A program made the translations under genes and the position numbers. Shown one piece after another: positions 1 through 12,869 of a stretch of DNA of 64,000 nucleotides; within the stretch, counting starts at the first letter, position 1, and each line of letters starts with the position of its first letter. The notes beneath the pieces are model-generated. The model saw only the letters and a program-made list of their open reading frames with translations. It was not told the DNA's origin and made no database searches. This stretch comes from Fasciolopsis buskii (Eukaryota; Platyhelminthes; Trematoda; Plagiorchiida; Fasciolidae), in NCBI GenBank assembly GCA_008360955.1, contig LUCM01004057.1:19375-83374 (forward strand). Reading direction: 5' to 3'.

Positions 1-1010
1 CATCCGATGGGGCTAGCAAAGCCTGGTAACTATGACAGATCGGACTGTGAATTCGGCTCATCAAAACGTCTCATTTGCATCATAACAGCGCGACTTGCAC
101 ACAGTCCATGATTCACCTGACTGCCCCACCTAACCCAACACGTCATCAATTAATGAAATCAGCAAACACATTTGGTGCTAACATCTTGTCCTCTTTTTAT
201 ACGTGATCAAAATAGGACAGGGGAAGAATCTAGTTTCACATGTTAAAAAACGAGACCAGAAAAGTCAATACACATAAATGGCAGTGGTGTGAGTGGAGGA
301 TTACTAAACAATTGACAAGGACTGTGTTAAACAAGAGCAGGAATAAACAAAACGTGGGATTCGAAGAAAGAACAAAATAAGGCTGAATAAGTATGATCCA
401 AAATAGATCCAATGACAGTTCACTCCGTCTATGGGTGACTTGATGCATTCCCAATCAAAACCGTTCGTGTAGAGAGCGTGACTCGGCGATCCTGATCGCC
501 CCCCACCTATCCATATTCCCACATAAACTTATCTATTGTAGAAGGTGGCACAGATCTTCGCAGCCCGAATATGCTTCTGTTGCTGGGATCAAACTGATCC
601 AGGCAGACTTGTAGGAATGGCTCCGTCATCCTCAGCGTCTTATCTTGCTTCCGTTAACCAGCGCCGTTTGGAACCTGCTAATGTGGACAGGGTTGTTGCG
701 TAAGCAAACCAGATCGTTTTTTGGCGTGGAAAGCCTTTTCTTTTAATTTTAACTAGACTGGGTACTAAATGGAAAAGAGTCTACTGGATTCGAGTAAGCT
801 GGCAAATGGGGATCAAGATGGGTGGGTGGTAAGTGTAAAGTGAACCTCCGGTGTGTCCTTTGATGAAAGATCTGCTGAGAGAAAAATTAGTTCCGGTAAC
901 AAACGGCATACGGACAGGATCGTTTATGCTGACAGAGTAACTAAACGACAGAGGAATCCACGAGGAAAGGATCCAGTTGTGAGAAGACTGATATAAGGAG
1001 GCTTTATGGC
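1..1010. other. No recognisable feature
   Basis: Short open frames occur on both strands, but none shows a known motif, a run of consistent coding character or a convincing splice arrangement. No RNA gene or simple repeat stands out. It may contain 3' flank of the minus-strand LINE relic that begins to its right. Confidence 0.5.
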
Positions 1011-2830
1011 GGTTATACCTGCATTAGAATCCAGCGTACTTCTGTTATCGTGGACCACAATATTAGGTAGCGTTGCTGGCTGAGTTCCAAATTTTGGAGA
1101 CTTCACTGCAGCTCCTGCTAAAATCCTAAACCAAATTCGTACCCCGAGTACCTGAGAGATACTGGTCGTATATGCGAAAAAGGCTTAATACAGTTGGTAG
1201 TCTGCGGACTTCGTTTTTGAAGATGACAGACGATGATAGGAGACGCAATTGTTGGGTCAGTGAATTTCACAAGGAGGAATATTTAAGGGTAAAATCGTGC
1301 TCTATTGCTTGTTCTTGCAATGTCAGTTTTGACTGAGTTAAGTGCTTTGAAGAAAGTATGGCGCTTGATTTCTGAACTAAGGGACTGAATTGCAACTGTC
1401 ATTATCGATGAAAATATCAAAGAATATTAAGTTTGGTTTTGCAGGGCTAGGCCGGAACAGTTCAAGATTCGGCACTGCACACCATTCCTTGTAACTCTAG
1501 TCTGACGAAGTGCCTACTAGCCGCTTTGTAAATGCACGGTGAACGTTTTCGATTGCAAGTATTTAGCAGCGCCTCGTGCTGGAGCGAATTAAGAAACAGC
1601 CGTAAAATGGGTCTGACGTGTGTCTTGAAGAGGTTTAGTTTACTTTTATTCAGCCTAAAGGTCCTATGTAACAGCTTATCTATGTTATTGGCTTTCGTAA
1701 CTTGAATAAGTGCGTGCCCCAAAAAGTTGAATCTGCGAAAGTTGATTGGACCCAATTTTGAAGTCTTGTTTTTGATGCAAATAGTTTGATTTCCAATTTT
1801 AGGCCTCTCTGCAGGTAGTGTGCACGTGTAGCACAGGATGCGGCTTTTCGCGGCTGTGAACTTTATCGTCCATTCGAAGGATCAACCGTTGAGAGATTTT
1901 AGGTCTTGGGTTTTTTCGGCGACAATAAAGCCGAGAGCCTCAGGCTGAGAGGTACAAACGATTTTGACGTCATCGGCGAATATGAAGGCAACACCGCTTC
2001 GGACAACGTTGATGAAATCACTTACGCAAAAAAAACAGCAGGGGGCCTTGGATCACGCCAAAAGTCACTGGCCTGGGGTGGGAGATGAATACACTTGCTG
2101 GCACTGCTTGGATTGCGGGTGAAAAATATGACGCGGATCATAAGAGTATGAGGTCGGTGATCCCACAGGATTTGATCTTGTTTATCAGCCTACGGTGGGA
2201 TACTCTGTCAAAAGCTTTTGTCATATCCGAATAAACCACTAACACCGACTATCCGACTTTAGCAGCCGCTGTGACTGTACCTAGGCAATCAGTCATACAC
2301 GTAGCGCAAGATTTCTTCTAAAGGGAAACCATGTTGACTAGTGCTGACAAATTTGTGGCCCATAAGAAATAACGTGAGCTAGTTTTCAATCAAGTGCCCC
2401 ATAATCTGTTTGCGTCTTCACATCGATTAAACATAATCCAGCACCGTGGCGTACGTGAATTACTTGTGTTTTGGTTTGCGGGTTGGAATGCCCCTAGGCA
2501 TTTCTCAGGCGCTGTAAATGCTTTCCATCTTTTGTCTTTGCTTTAGAATGGCTTCTACGCCGTACATATATTTACCATGGCTTCCTGAGCGTGTAAATTT
2601 TTGTAGGTGGTGTTTCGGCACCACATATTTTTACGCGTGCTGTCATTTATAATGCATATAGGCCTTGTCCCACAGGGCTTTTTCCGCAGTCAAGGACTCA
2701 CTAAGTTGCTGCGAATCAGTTTTCTGCGCTGGGCCGTTTTCCCAACGTTTGAGAATGCAATACAAGGGTCTTCATGGCGCATGAAGCTCAGCCTGAGGTA
2801 TCAGAACCAGGCTGAAGTTGCATAAAAAAT
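1010..2830 (-). mobile_element. CR1/Jockey-like LINE relic 1, RT part
   Basis: Reading on the minus strand from 2830 downwards gives the order expected for a CR1/Jockey-clade reverse transcriptase. First comes a charged linker near 2750-2600. Next is the first catalytic block near 2240-2160, read as VVYSDMTKAFDRVSH. Then GPLLFF and the active-site block FIFADDVKIV appear near 2045-1970. The C-terminal region (VTKANNIDKLLHRTF, then HVRPIL) follows at 1700-1600, and a degenerate end near 1080-1020 resembles the family's terminal WN-LP-VV pattern. Several stops and frameshifts break the frame, so it is dead. No endonuclease was recognised upstream, so the copy looks 5' truncated or eroded. The family assignment rests on the order and spacing of RT motifs read by eye. 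Confidence 0.7.
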
Positions 2831-3420
2831 AAAATTGTACGAAAGCCCAAAGATTAATGCTGAGTCACAATCGTGTTCACAGAGTAACCATTCCTGTCTA
2901 CAGAGTCTGTCCTTTGTGCCGACTTAGCATCGTTTAGTGCTTCTGTTTGCTGACGTCAGAAGGAATTATTTAAGAAGCTATTTAGGCAGCTCAGAATAAA
3001 ATGTATAATTCGTTTACTGCAAAAAATGGATAGCTTACATAAATAAAGTAAATTACGTGGAAGTGAACATCGCTATATCTCCGGAGATCTGATCTAGATG
3101 TACTAGTTATTTGAAGCCCGAGCCGAATTCGTTCCGTGCCAGTTTTCTTCGAAGACCAGTCCAAAACCAGATGCAAATGAGAAAACTGACCAATCGTTGC
3201 CGTCAACTGGCAGGAAAAGCGCACTTCTCTAGCTGAGACACATGTTGTCATTATTTTCAATGTAGAATTGGATCGATAGAAGGTTAAGGTGAGTTACTCT
3301 GTCTGCACTAAGGCGATTTATTGTTTTTTACATCACAAATTCGTTTCTGAATGCCCACGAAGTAACCTATTCTATTGGGGTTAGATGAGTCCTTATTACT
3401 CTACCATCCATTGGCAGCAG
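2830..3420. other. Unassigned, possibly eroded 5' part of LINE relic 1
   Basis: An 89-codon open frame on the minus strand (3260-2991) shows no motif I recognise. Its position upstream of LINE relic 1 would suit the endonuclease part of that element, but the endonuclease signatures could not be read. Confidence 0.3.
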
Positions 3421-3620
3421 AACCAACGTTACAGAAACTCTAACAAAAAAGCCTTAAGATAACACTCGAGGAGCTCAGTGCCAATCTCTCTGTATATCAT
3501 CGGAAGAATTCTGGACGAACGTGTGGCCGTTAGGGGCACATCCTTTGTCTGCCAGCTGAACTGAGCTGGGGATCAAGGTCACCTGAGTGCGGTTGCGTAA
3601 ACGTATATATCGCTTTCTTC
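3420..3620 (+). mobile_element. Possible BEL/Pao-type integrase C-terminal scrap, copy 1
   Basis: The stretch reads KITLEELSA on the plus strand and aligns by eye with 15060-15260: both contain the bases acactcg, then agtgcca or atgccat, then atcggaagaatt at matching spacing. In BEL/Pao retrotransposons the integrase C-terminus carries a similar 'T-EEL-T-L-E-EA' segment, and that is the only basis for the name. The copy is short and broken, so a different repeat family remains possible. Confidence 0.3.
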
Positions 3621-5241
3621 ATGATGGACCTAAGCACAATTGGACAAAAGATTCATCGTTACCTCAATGTTAATGAAACGGTTGGGGCTTTCCAACGTAG
3701 ATTTTTATGCCAAACATTGCCGGTTATTTGAGGATGAGAAAGGCGATGCTTTAGCAAATAATTTTCAGTAAAATCTTCAAGAAGTTGGATGACAGGAATC
3801 AGACGTTTAGCACCAAAGGAAGAAAATACGTGACTGGTATTACATTAAGGAGAACGTAAAAGATTCCCGTGAGTAGTAAAAAAGAACTATTCCCACTGCT
3901 CTCTGCGAAGAAGAATGATCAAATCTGAAGCGGCGGCACATGTCATCTAATAATAAACCCGTATTAAACAAACGACTCAGGAAGGTGCGTACTGACTTTT
4001 CCATGGAGTTCCAGACAGGCTCTATATTAATTTGAAGGTAAACCTTTCCGTTGATAAATAACCAGCAGAGTACTCCACTTGGCGCGAATGCAGATAGCGT
4101 ATAGCTGTCCCCAAATTTATAGTAGAAGAATTTGGGACTGCCTTTTGAGTTAAATATGACTGACCATTGTTTGCCCGGGCATCAGAGTGAGGCAAGCCGC
4201 GAGCCTTTCCTTCGTTGGAGCTCGCATCTAAAGCTACCTTGTAGACAGCCGCAACTTAGTCAAATTTGGAGCCTATCAGCCAGGGTGAGAAGAAATTGCT
4301 AAAACGTCTAAATTTCTCACATGTAAGCAATTTTCTGTTAGTGTGCAAGTCCTAAATAATTTTTGAATTTTTTTGAAGGTAACGCCACTGAGCCGAACGA
4401 TTTTCTGCAGCATTTGCTGCAGAGGAGCAAAATCGGTGTTTGGTAGTCTATATGTATTTAAAATTTACAGGAAAAATCAATATGCTTCCGCTTCGTCTCT
4501 TGATTTTGGCATACTAGGCTGACGACATCTGCGAAATGGGAATGGAAAAAGGACTTGATAGAATACTTCCCATGGAACAATCTAGAAGTCCTCCAATTTG
4601 AACGTACCTATACATTGCTTATCGACGTGCCACCAGCTGGGTAGCTTTGAATTAGCCGCGCATTTACAGTATGGACTTGCAATCGTCACTAGCCATTTTC
4701 GACGTAATTCCACTCTTATTTAAATAATTAATTTGAGATCAGTGCGATTCTTTCAGCATTTAATTTCCATTTGTACTTGCCGCGTGCATACCATAAAAAA
4801 GCTTTGGTTAATGGTCCACGTCACGCTAAACTAGAGTAATTCCGTGCAAGTATCTGCTGCGTATACTCCGCAAGCTGCTGGCGCGGCGGTTGTGCAACCA
4901 GTTACTCATTTCTTTCAATCTCGCATATCAGTTCGTTGGAGAATGGCTGATTACTTATGATGGCATCTGTGAGATAGGAAAATGTTGAATTAATTTAGCT
5001 TCAGGCCTATTTTGCAGATGCTCAGTCTGATCCCCACAGTTACTGTTCACTTAGTCTTGTGAGGTATTCACAAGTGACGCCGTTCTACAGTACGCCTTAG
5101 TATTTGTCTCACAAGAACCATGCGAACGTGATTAAATACAGTGTCTCGTCATTAATGCAGCTGTAGAAGCTATAAGTAGTCATGTATCACAAACTTACTT
5201 GGATATTCCTCTCAAGCTTTGAATTTCCAAACAAGAGGAGA
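3620..5241. other. No recognisable feature
   Basis: No open frame of note, no motif and no tandem repeat was seen. The last few tens of bases may hold the 5' untranslated region of the LINE that starts at 5242. Confidence 0.5.
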
Positions 5242-6080
5242 ATGGCTGGTGGTGCCCATCGGCAAGCTAAACGCGCCAATGACAGTGTTTGCGCAACTAA
5301 CTCCAAAAAACGCTCCAAAATTGGCACTCATTTAGGAACAATGAGCCAATGATCCGTAGCACTTAATGACCTAGTGGGTGAAGCCCATGAAAGGCACAAA
5401 TCTTTGAAAGAAGATTGTCTAATTTAATGGATCATGTTAACAATTTTGAGCGCGCTATCTCAAAGCTTGCACACATTTCCCACCTCATCGACCCTGAAAC
5501 ACGGCTGGAAAAGCATGACCCGGTGGCCGCTGGCAAATTCCTGGATGCGCTGGCGTCCGAAACATCGGGTACAGTAGACGGATCATAAAACTTTGCTGTC
5601 TTTAACATCCCTGATCGCGTTCCTATGAGTGGTCTTAGGGATCAACTCATGGCGGCTAGCGGCAGGGCGCACATACCATGTATAATGACGAAGCTGCGGA
5701 AGCAGACATAGCGTCAAAGTTGTCCCCTCCTGGTGCAGTTCCAGACAAAGATTCTAGCAAAGCTCTTCATCAGCAAGTAAAGCGTTACTGCTGCAACTAC
5801 ACTATTTAAACACAAATATATCCATAGACAAAACACCTGGCCTGAAGGCTATTGTTGGCTGCACTTCACACGGACACAGTCACATGCATCTGATTTCCAA
5901 GATGCCAACAGCAGACAATGCACCGCCTGTTACGGCGGAGTCATTAAAAACATGCGTTTTGTCTGCAAACCACTCACCCATTAGCCGGCCAAACAGAAAT
6001 TCATTAGAGCCAATAACCTCAATTGGTTTACGCCCCGCCGTTGTAGACCTGGAAACATCGAGCTCGCCCCACACATTTTA
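5242..6080 (+). pseudogene. CR1-like ORF1 relic
   Basis: From ATG 5242 the frame reads MAGGAHRQAKRANDS and continues, over a few stops, through an acidic helical-looking part (LMDHVNNFERAISKLAHIS) to NFAVFNIPDRVPMSGLRDQL near 5585-5645. It ends in a basic, cysteine-bearing stretch. The 'VFN-PD--P---LRDQL' block followed by a short Lys/Arg-rich part and a CP-LFQF-like block resembles the nucleic-acid-binding ORF1 protein of CR1-type LINEs. The position, about 1.9 kb upstream of the endonuclease, also fits. The identification rests on this block and the context. Stops near 5350, 5425 and 5585 make it non-functional. Confidence 0.5.
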
Positions 6081-7142
6081 GCCTCTTTCCAAATGTCCAC
6101 ATGCAGCCTCCAGCAACTAAACGTCACTCTTTTCTGTCGGGCTCAAATACCCGTTAACCCCGTACCCACTCTGCAGTACGACCGCAATATTCAGTTTTTC
6201 TAGTTCACCCTCATACTCCATCCTGGCCCTACATGCTGCGGGCCACCAAATGATTAGTGATATGCTTTATACCAAGGAAAGAGACCTTTTCCCAACTAAC
6301 GATGTTGCGTCCTCCCTCAATAGAAAGGGTCCACGTGAGACAGATAACCCTTTTCCACTTCCTAAGATTCCCACCAATCTCATAAACAATAGGACGGTGT
6401 TGTGTCCTTTCACATTATATAAACCATGATCACATAGATCAGCCCCTTCTGGAGGGATGGCCAACTCGGTTGGACCTCAACTTCTTCAACTCAGCTCCGC
6501 TAAAGAGCCCGCATCACTAAGAATCATCTCTCGCTACCCCATCCATCGAGATTCCTTATTCATCATAACTTCAACCTCCGTTACTGTCCCGAAACTGAAA
6601 TTGGCTTCCCTATTACTGGCCCGTCGCCTGTTCCCACAAGCATACATATGAACCACAAGCGAAGCACGACGAGACATTTTTCTGAGTTACCTTTGACTGA
6701 GTATCTCCAGCCTATAAACACAATGCTGTAGCCAACCTGCTTACACCCACTCTCACACCTCCCCAGACCAAATATCGGGTCTTCCGATCAACTGGAAGTT
6801 GGGCCTTCCAAACTCCCACCACCTGCAGATTTGTTCCAAATGCCTTCAAGGTACCCATTATTTTATACCGTTTTTTCTTCGGCCCGAACATACTCCCCAC
6901 CACCGTTACACAGCCTATTCACTCCCCAAGAAATGCACGCTGCTTACCGGATATACCAACAAATAGGTTGGAATCTACTCTAGCCTATGAAACAGATGTG
7001 ACAGGACATGGCCATCCAAAGCCCTTAACACGAACATCCATTGTTCCTTGATCCTCACAAAGACCTTTCACCTCAATGAAATCTCACACGTTTGATGATA
7101 TTCACTCCAGTTATCTACATACACATGCTAGTGCAACTGAGC

Positions 7143-8560
7143 CAACGTCGTTTATATTATTAAACGCTTGCCCGATACTAAATGAAAAGCACGCGCTGCG
7201 CCTGTTGTTATATACACTCAGATATGATTTCATTCTTTTTACTGAGACATCGCTGACCAATAATACCCCTGACAGTGACAGTGCTTTAATTGGTTGCAAT
7301 TCTTTTAAGAAAACCAGGACAAATCAGCGCGGGGGAGGCTGTCTTATACACAACAGGCACACTCCCAGCATCATGGTACAACCACCCTACCTTTATTAAC
7401 CTAAAGGATTCTATCTGGCAGACTGTGGCTATCGGGCTTTAGGGCTTACTGATCAGCTGCGGCATTTTTGACCAAATCTTCAAAAATGGCATAACCCTGG
7501 TGCGCAAGACCGAAAACAACAGACTACTCGGATGTGATCATTCCCAGATTGTTCCTAAGTTTTTAGCTTCGTCGATCGTTATCTCTTCCTCCTCTACCAA
7601 TAAACCATAACGTTGAGCCTCATGGGGCCCTCTGCCCCCTGTGCCCCGTTGCCAAAATTTGGACCCGCCGTTGATAAAAGAGGTGTTCCATGATTATCTC
7701 GCCTCCTCTATGACAAGCCTTGACAACACCATTACATTGGATGTTCCCCGGGGTCTCTTCCGCATAAACCCCAAGAATCTTATTTTACCCAAGTGATATT
7801 GAATCACTATTGTCAAAAATAATGCCCTACTTGCAGGTTGACCTGGACAGTCTTCCCACAACACTTCAAATCTGTCCATACTTCCATTAAATAATGGCGC
7901 TTTCTCCCACCAATAGAAAACTTCTGTCATTGTCACGATTCACGAAAACGACCCGATGCAGGAACCATCTACTTACAGACCCATCAACCACACCCCGGTC
8001 TTCTCATGTTTCACGGAACGGACACTAAAAAGTGCGTTACCGACTTGTTTATTAAACCACGACCTCAATAACCCCAGCCGACATGGTTTCTTTTAAAGTA
8101 AATCATGTTCTACTTGCATGACTAATTTTTTAAACGTAGTAACAAAGGCTTCTGATGAAGAAAATTTGATGACTTTGATTTAATTAGATAGGATGCAGGC
8201 GTTTGCTTGCATGTTTTGCCGTAAGCTTCTCATGAAAGTCAAAAGCTACGGTATAACAAGCCCCGGATGACTTGGTTATCTTTTGGTCTGACCTGCAGGA
8301 TGCAGTTAGTGAAAGCAGACGGAAATCTATCTGAACTTCGTCGGATTACTAGTGAGATTATTCAAGGAAGCGTGCTAGGTCCATTACTGTTTCGGCCGTA
8401 TACCAAAGGCATTTATCAAATCGATGGGCATGGTACTATTTTAATGCTTGCAGACAATATAAAAATGATGTACTCGTTTCCCCTCGTGACCTCAACAGCA
8501 TCCTAGATAATGTAAAAATGATATACTGTCAGTCGGTTTATGCTGGACAGCTTGGTCGAG
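7143..8560 (+). pseudogene. CR1-like ORF2 relic: endonuclease and reverse transcriptase
   Basis: The endonuclease opens at about 7160 with LLNACPILNEKHALRL, then YDFILFTETSL with the catalytic glutamate of the family's TETWL block, PDSDSALIG, and RGGGCLI near 7329-7350. After a degraded stretch the RT begins near 7880, with YRPINHTP (7977) and HGFF (8083). SYGI (8245) and the classic IIQGSVLGPLLF (8356-8391) follow. The next block reads LADNIKMMYSF near 8450-8480, which is the FADD active-site region changed to LADN, so the second catalytic aspartate is lost. Together with stops, this shows a dead copy. Confidence 0.75.
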
Positions 8561-9059
8561 GAATTTCTTGGCCCGTAAAAGCAGCATACTAGCATATAAA
8601 TGCCACTTTTCTACAGGAATCTTTGAAATTAACCAAGAAATCATTTCTTCCCTTCATACTGCTAGAGACCTGGATTTGCATAACTCCAGCATATTCAACT
8701 TCTCAGAACAAGTCTGATTCAAGTTGAATAACCTAGGAGACTATTTGGTTTGAAGCACAGAACTTTTAGAACCCTGGGAAACAAGTTTTCAATATATAAA
8801 GCACATGTAATACCTGCCCCGGGCTACTGTGGGATCGTGATTTATAATATGAGACAGTGATAGAAACGAGAATGAGAATGTTCAACAAACGTTTATGGAA
8901 TGACTGCTGCGCTATCGTTTATTGCTAAACTACATGGAACTACGCACAACACTGCAACTTTATCCCTTACGGAAGTGTCCAGTCTAAGATAACCTCCCTT
9001 TTTCAAAAGATTATTGATAAAACTATGTGCGCCCCCATACTTTAGCTAAGAAATGACTC

Positions 9060-10330
9060 TTACTGTGGCTTGCAGCCTGCTAAGTTCTTCATGTCATTTC
9101 CCATTTCCAGGAGAATACTTGGGAAAATCTTTTTCATCATCAACTATCCCTCCCAATCACCTCGGAGGCAACCACACTTAGATCCGTTTTCAGATGCTGC
9201 CATCATCGTCTACCGCAAACATCACCCAAAAGTTTACCCTGAACAACCGCGGCTATCAGTATACCAGTAATTGCTATCAGTTCAGCCCGCAAGGGCAAAC
9301 AAAAGGGCAAAGAAACCCATTTTTGTTTCACACTGGTTCACCAGCGTCAGATATATTATTTAACGCATACCATATCAGTCATCACTCTCCTCACTGCCAA
9401 GGACGTTTTCATTCTTCACGTCTTTGAGTGATGGTTTGCCACAACTGTTCGTCAATGTTCTTCGTCCCCCCCACATTTCCAAAAGGTTTTAACCTCTTCC
9501 TTGGCTCGAGGATCCGTGGTACGACGACCGACGTCCGTTTTTTTTCCATTTTGATACTGGGCATCCATCGGCTATTAATACTCTTCCCTCCAGCTGTTGT
9601 GCCCCGTTCTTATGATGTTTTAGCTTGCACTAATGGCCTTGGAAGATTTTTTTATGGCAGTTTGCCATACACGTCCATTTAATATACTCCTTAAATCCGA
9701 CTACTGCGGACATATCTCGACGCCAGCCGCCATCCTCCAACCGAACCTTTCGCCTGTGATACGCATCATTGGCGCGTATAAAAACATTGTGCCACTTAGA
9801 ATGCCATTTTTGCTATTCATTCCCATTTTATCCCCACATGTATACTTGTTCCATGTGAGTTGTAATATCCGTGCAACATTTTCTCATGCAACTAAACATA
9901 CCTTTCACAGTATTGGAGAAGTGTACCAATATGCATATAAGTGCACGGAACTACCTTCAGTGTCGCACCAGCCGGTGTGTCGGGATTCTTTTGGGCCATT
10001 CAGCCAACAGCATCTTACCACCAATTCGTTGTCCATTACTGCCTACAGCATTCTCTTTACTTTACCTCACAGTTCTCGAGGTACACAACGTTTGGGTTTG
10101 GTGATCTAACATTGTTGCTAAAGTAGAAGCAACGTGCCATGCTCTTGAACACTTTCGGCATTCACAGAGTGTCGTTCAGGTGCTTTAATCCTCCCAAGTT
10201 AATGACAGGTAATCCGTTCCACTGCTGAACAACTTGAAGCTCGTAGCACTATCGCCAAAGAATCCGTAGGGACCATCATAATACCTACGATTTCCTCAGA
10301 ATTTCTATAAAGTAGAGGATCAATGTAAGT
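9060..10330 (+). mobile_element. Ty3/Gypsy-like integrase relic A
   Basis: This stretch matches 12920-13760 by eye over several blocks. Examples are the segment translated MVCHNCSSMFFVPP here versus MVCHNSSSRLFVPP there, and ISTPAAI followed by IGAYK here versus ISTPAAI then NGAYK there. In relic B the block directly follows Gypsy-type RNase H and connector sequence. Allowing a frameshift, it fits the integrase region around the NGLVERFHRQL motif and the following LPLVLLGIR-like block. I therefore call both copies integrase C-terminal halves. Relic A carries open frames of up to 158 codons, which is a by-product of its pyrimidine-rich composition. The element's own 5' part is not seen to its left, where CR1 relic 2 ends. 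Confidence 0.5.
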
Positions 10331-12160
10331 ATGTTTAGGAGGATGTTATGCACATCTACAAAGTTGATTATGTAATGATCCAAGTGCAGTTTTTAGTCAG
10401 TCTTACATGGACCTCGAAATCCACCGACTTACGCTTGAATGTCGGTGGTCTGTCCTCATTCCGTTCCCCATTGATGCAGTTTTGGCTTGTTTTTGGCCCC
10501 TAGCGTCTTTCGCGTAGGCCCATATTCCACATGGGGGCATTCGGTTCACCTGCAGGGCCATGACCTTGAGAGCAGATGCAACTGTTACGCACAAAGATTA
10601 CCTCAGGTTGCTCTTGCCATGCAGCGTTAACGGATTCGCGGTTGCTCTGTGCACCATAGGTAAAGTGCTACTTGTACTGTGACCACACTGCTTCGGTACC
10701 GAAAACAGTTCACGAGGTTTCTAACTTAAATTTCCTGAAAATTCTTGAGTTATTTTTGATCTTCCATCAGAGGATTCGGTACCACAATCGTGATTCAAGC
10801 CGACCAGTCGCTTAATGGCCTGGCACATGAGAGCGGAATCGACCCTTGAAAGTCACGGTGTGGTTGAGTTTTTAAAGGTGGCTCTCACAAATGCTGGTTT
10901 CCAAAATCATCACTTGCTATCACCATGACCACTGATCGTTCAACGAAAGAGGCAATAAGTTCATCAAAATACCCCCCTTGGGACCAAAGGTACCCCAACC
11001 CATGTCTGTTTACCATAATCCATTTCTTATGCGGTGACGTAAAGCGGCCTCAACTGCACTCTCATTTTCAGTCAAACCCCGACACCGTTCCTGAGAACCG
11101 GTCTCCGGATGAAGGTCTCAATTAGGATGCAAAGGATCAGAAAATAGAAATGGCTCGACCCTAAGAATTTGTGAGGAAAACCAAAGATAGGTTAGCTGTC
11201 TCGAGAACCCTCGTTGACCAGTAAATGATGACCGAAAGGGAAGCCGAACAGAACTAAAGGATATTAGAGCGCAAATAGTTGACGTAACCAAATTAACTAA
11301 AAACGAAGATACCCACAGCAAAGCTGCTACCGTTGGATTTTGATCTGACCATTTCACCCTCGCCTGCTCAACCACCGAGTAAAAGGCCCCACAATGTGTT
11401 ACCTCAGAATATCTCCAACCGTGGATCCGCCAAACAACACATTTTCCCGCGAATAGCCGCAATGTGTCAGCCTACCGCTCGAAAAGCCACTCTGGGAATC
11501 TTTATACTCGTTGTCATCTAGGGCCTTAGCTTGTATGGGCGGATTCCTATTTGCCCAAAGACGAACGGTTTGGTTTCCACAAATACCTTGACCATGCTTG
11601 CCATAAACGGTTTATCCTGTGTACCAAACCAGAACATATCCCCCACATAAGGCTAACCACCAGCCACTTCACAAAAACGCGTCAAGGCCCTCATGGGACA
11701 TGCCCATCTTGTGCTTATCTTCTGAGATTGGAAAGATCGCCCCCTCTCGTAAAATCAATCTCAGTCCGACAAAGACTGTAGCCCGTCAGCCAAACGATCT
11801 ATTACCCACTACCTCTGCACAATTAATCCCTCACTGTCCCATACTCCCTTTTATTTTGACACTGACTACCAGCCGGTAGTCACCAATTACCACTTTAGGG
11901 CTTCATCCTCAGAGGCCCACGATCGTAAACCCCTCAGGTAAGGGAAATCTTAAGTTCCCGCAAAAACCGACTCCTAGCGATCGAATTACAGTCTTTTTTT
12001 TCTTTGCCACCCATCGCAGTCGATCACTGCTCTACCAATGCCGGCACTTGCTAGCCGCACGTGTAATCTCAACACCTACGGCGCTGGAACAGAAAAGGCT
12101 AAGGGCCAATTCTTCCTGCCAGCGGTTTCTCTGACTTGGTCCCTGTGACCGCCAAGCCAA
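10330..12160. other. Unassigned, possibly gag/pol sequence of Gypsy relic B
   Basis: Short plus-strand frames (for example 10925-11125, 11333-11521, 11551-11781) lie upstream of the Gypsy RNase H relic, where gag and protease/RT would be expected. I could not read a protease DTGA, an RT YVDD block or a zinc knuckle in any frame, so the assignment is by position only. Confidence 0.3.
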
Positions 12161-12830
12161 CGCGCCTCGTGCGCCTCCAGCTACCCACGGCTTTCTGACC
12201 ATTTCTCAACAATCATTACCCAGATAAACCTTGTCCTAAAACAATACAATTCGCCCTAGTGTCCCGCAAAACTCCTACAGGCTGCTACTCTCTGCAAACG
12301 TTCGACTTTCTCCAAGATGTGCATCTTCTGTCGGAAATGAAAATGGCCCATAAAAAGATAGACATAAGATTCTCACTTTCCCCTAAGGTAGTTTTTAGTG
12401 CCCGCACTTAAACCCCTTTCCTGGAAGAATATGACAATTACCCTATTCCAGGTGCTGCGGATGGCATCGCTTATTGTCTCATTCTGCGTAGCATTTATCA
12501 CTTCTCGTTCTTATTTTCGCACAGACCACAACCCACAGCTGAAACAACTCACTTTTTAACTTCAGATACGCGTTTGCATTCTCTTCTCGTCAGAAATATA
12601 CTGTCCAGTTTCAAGCCCCACACTCGCATGTCTCAACACACTGTAAAGGAAAACCGACCCATTGTTCAGATCAACTATCTCAGGACGGGCAAGTTCTATC
12701 TGTCGCACCGTTCGCGATGAAGGCGAATGTTGCTGTCAATTTGCATGACTTAGCAACGCAAAATGGTGACCCTGTCGCAAGCATGTTTAGAAATTGAGGC
12801 CACAGATTCCCAGCGCTTACAAGCTATGAG
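12160..12830 (+). mobile_element. Ty3/Gypsy-like relic B: RT thumb/RNase H/connector
   Basis: Near 12190-12240 the frame reads HFSTIITQINLVLKQYN, similar to the 'HL--VF-RL---GLVLN--KC' part after the Gypsy RT active site. At about 12488-12560, IYHFSFLF precedes RTDHNPQLKQL, the hallmark TDH-PL block of Gypsy RNase H. After a frameshift comes FAFSSRQKYTVQFQAP, matching the '--L-EF-YT--Y--G' strand that ends this domain. AVNLHDLATQNGDPV near 12735 resembles the connector before the integrase zinc finger in flatworm Gypsy elements. Frames switch repeatedly, so it is a decayed copy. Confidence 0.5.
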
Positions 12831-12869
12831 CGGGCAAGCCCTCCTGCTGGAACTTCGCGGTCTTGGCTA

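Larger units (their letters stand above)
5242..9050 (+). mobile_element. CR1-like LINE relic 2 (ORF1, endonuclease, RT)
   Basis: This is the most complete plus-strand CR1-like unit on the left side. An ORF1 start at 5242 is followed by a pyrimidine-rich stretch, then an AP-type endonuclease beginning near 7143 and RT motifs to about 8560, with an eroded C-terminus to about 9050. The distance from the endonuclease start to the RT block read YRPINHTPVFSC near 7977 is about 830 bp. In relic 3 of the same type the matching distance is over 1.3 kb, so some 500 bp seems to be missing in the middle. Many stops show it is inactive. Gypsy integrase sequence begins directly after it. Confidence 0.75.

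Noticed and set aside
9633..10109. A 158-codon plus-strand open frame that could be a novel gene
   Set aside because: It aligns with the Gypsy relic at 13360-13700, including the ISTPAAI block, and long frames are expected from the pyrimidine-rich composition.
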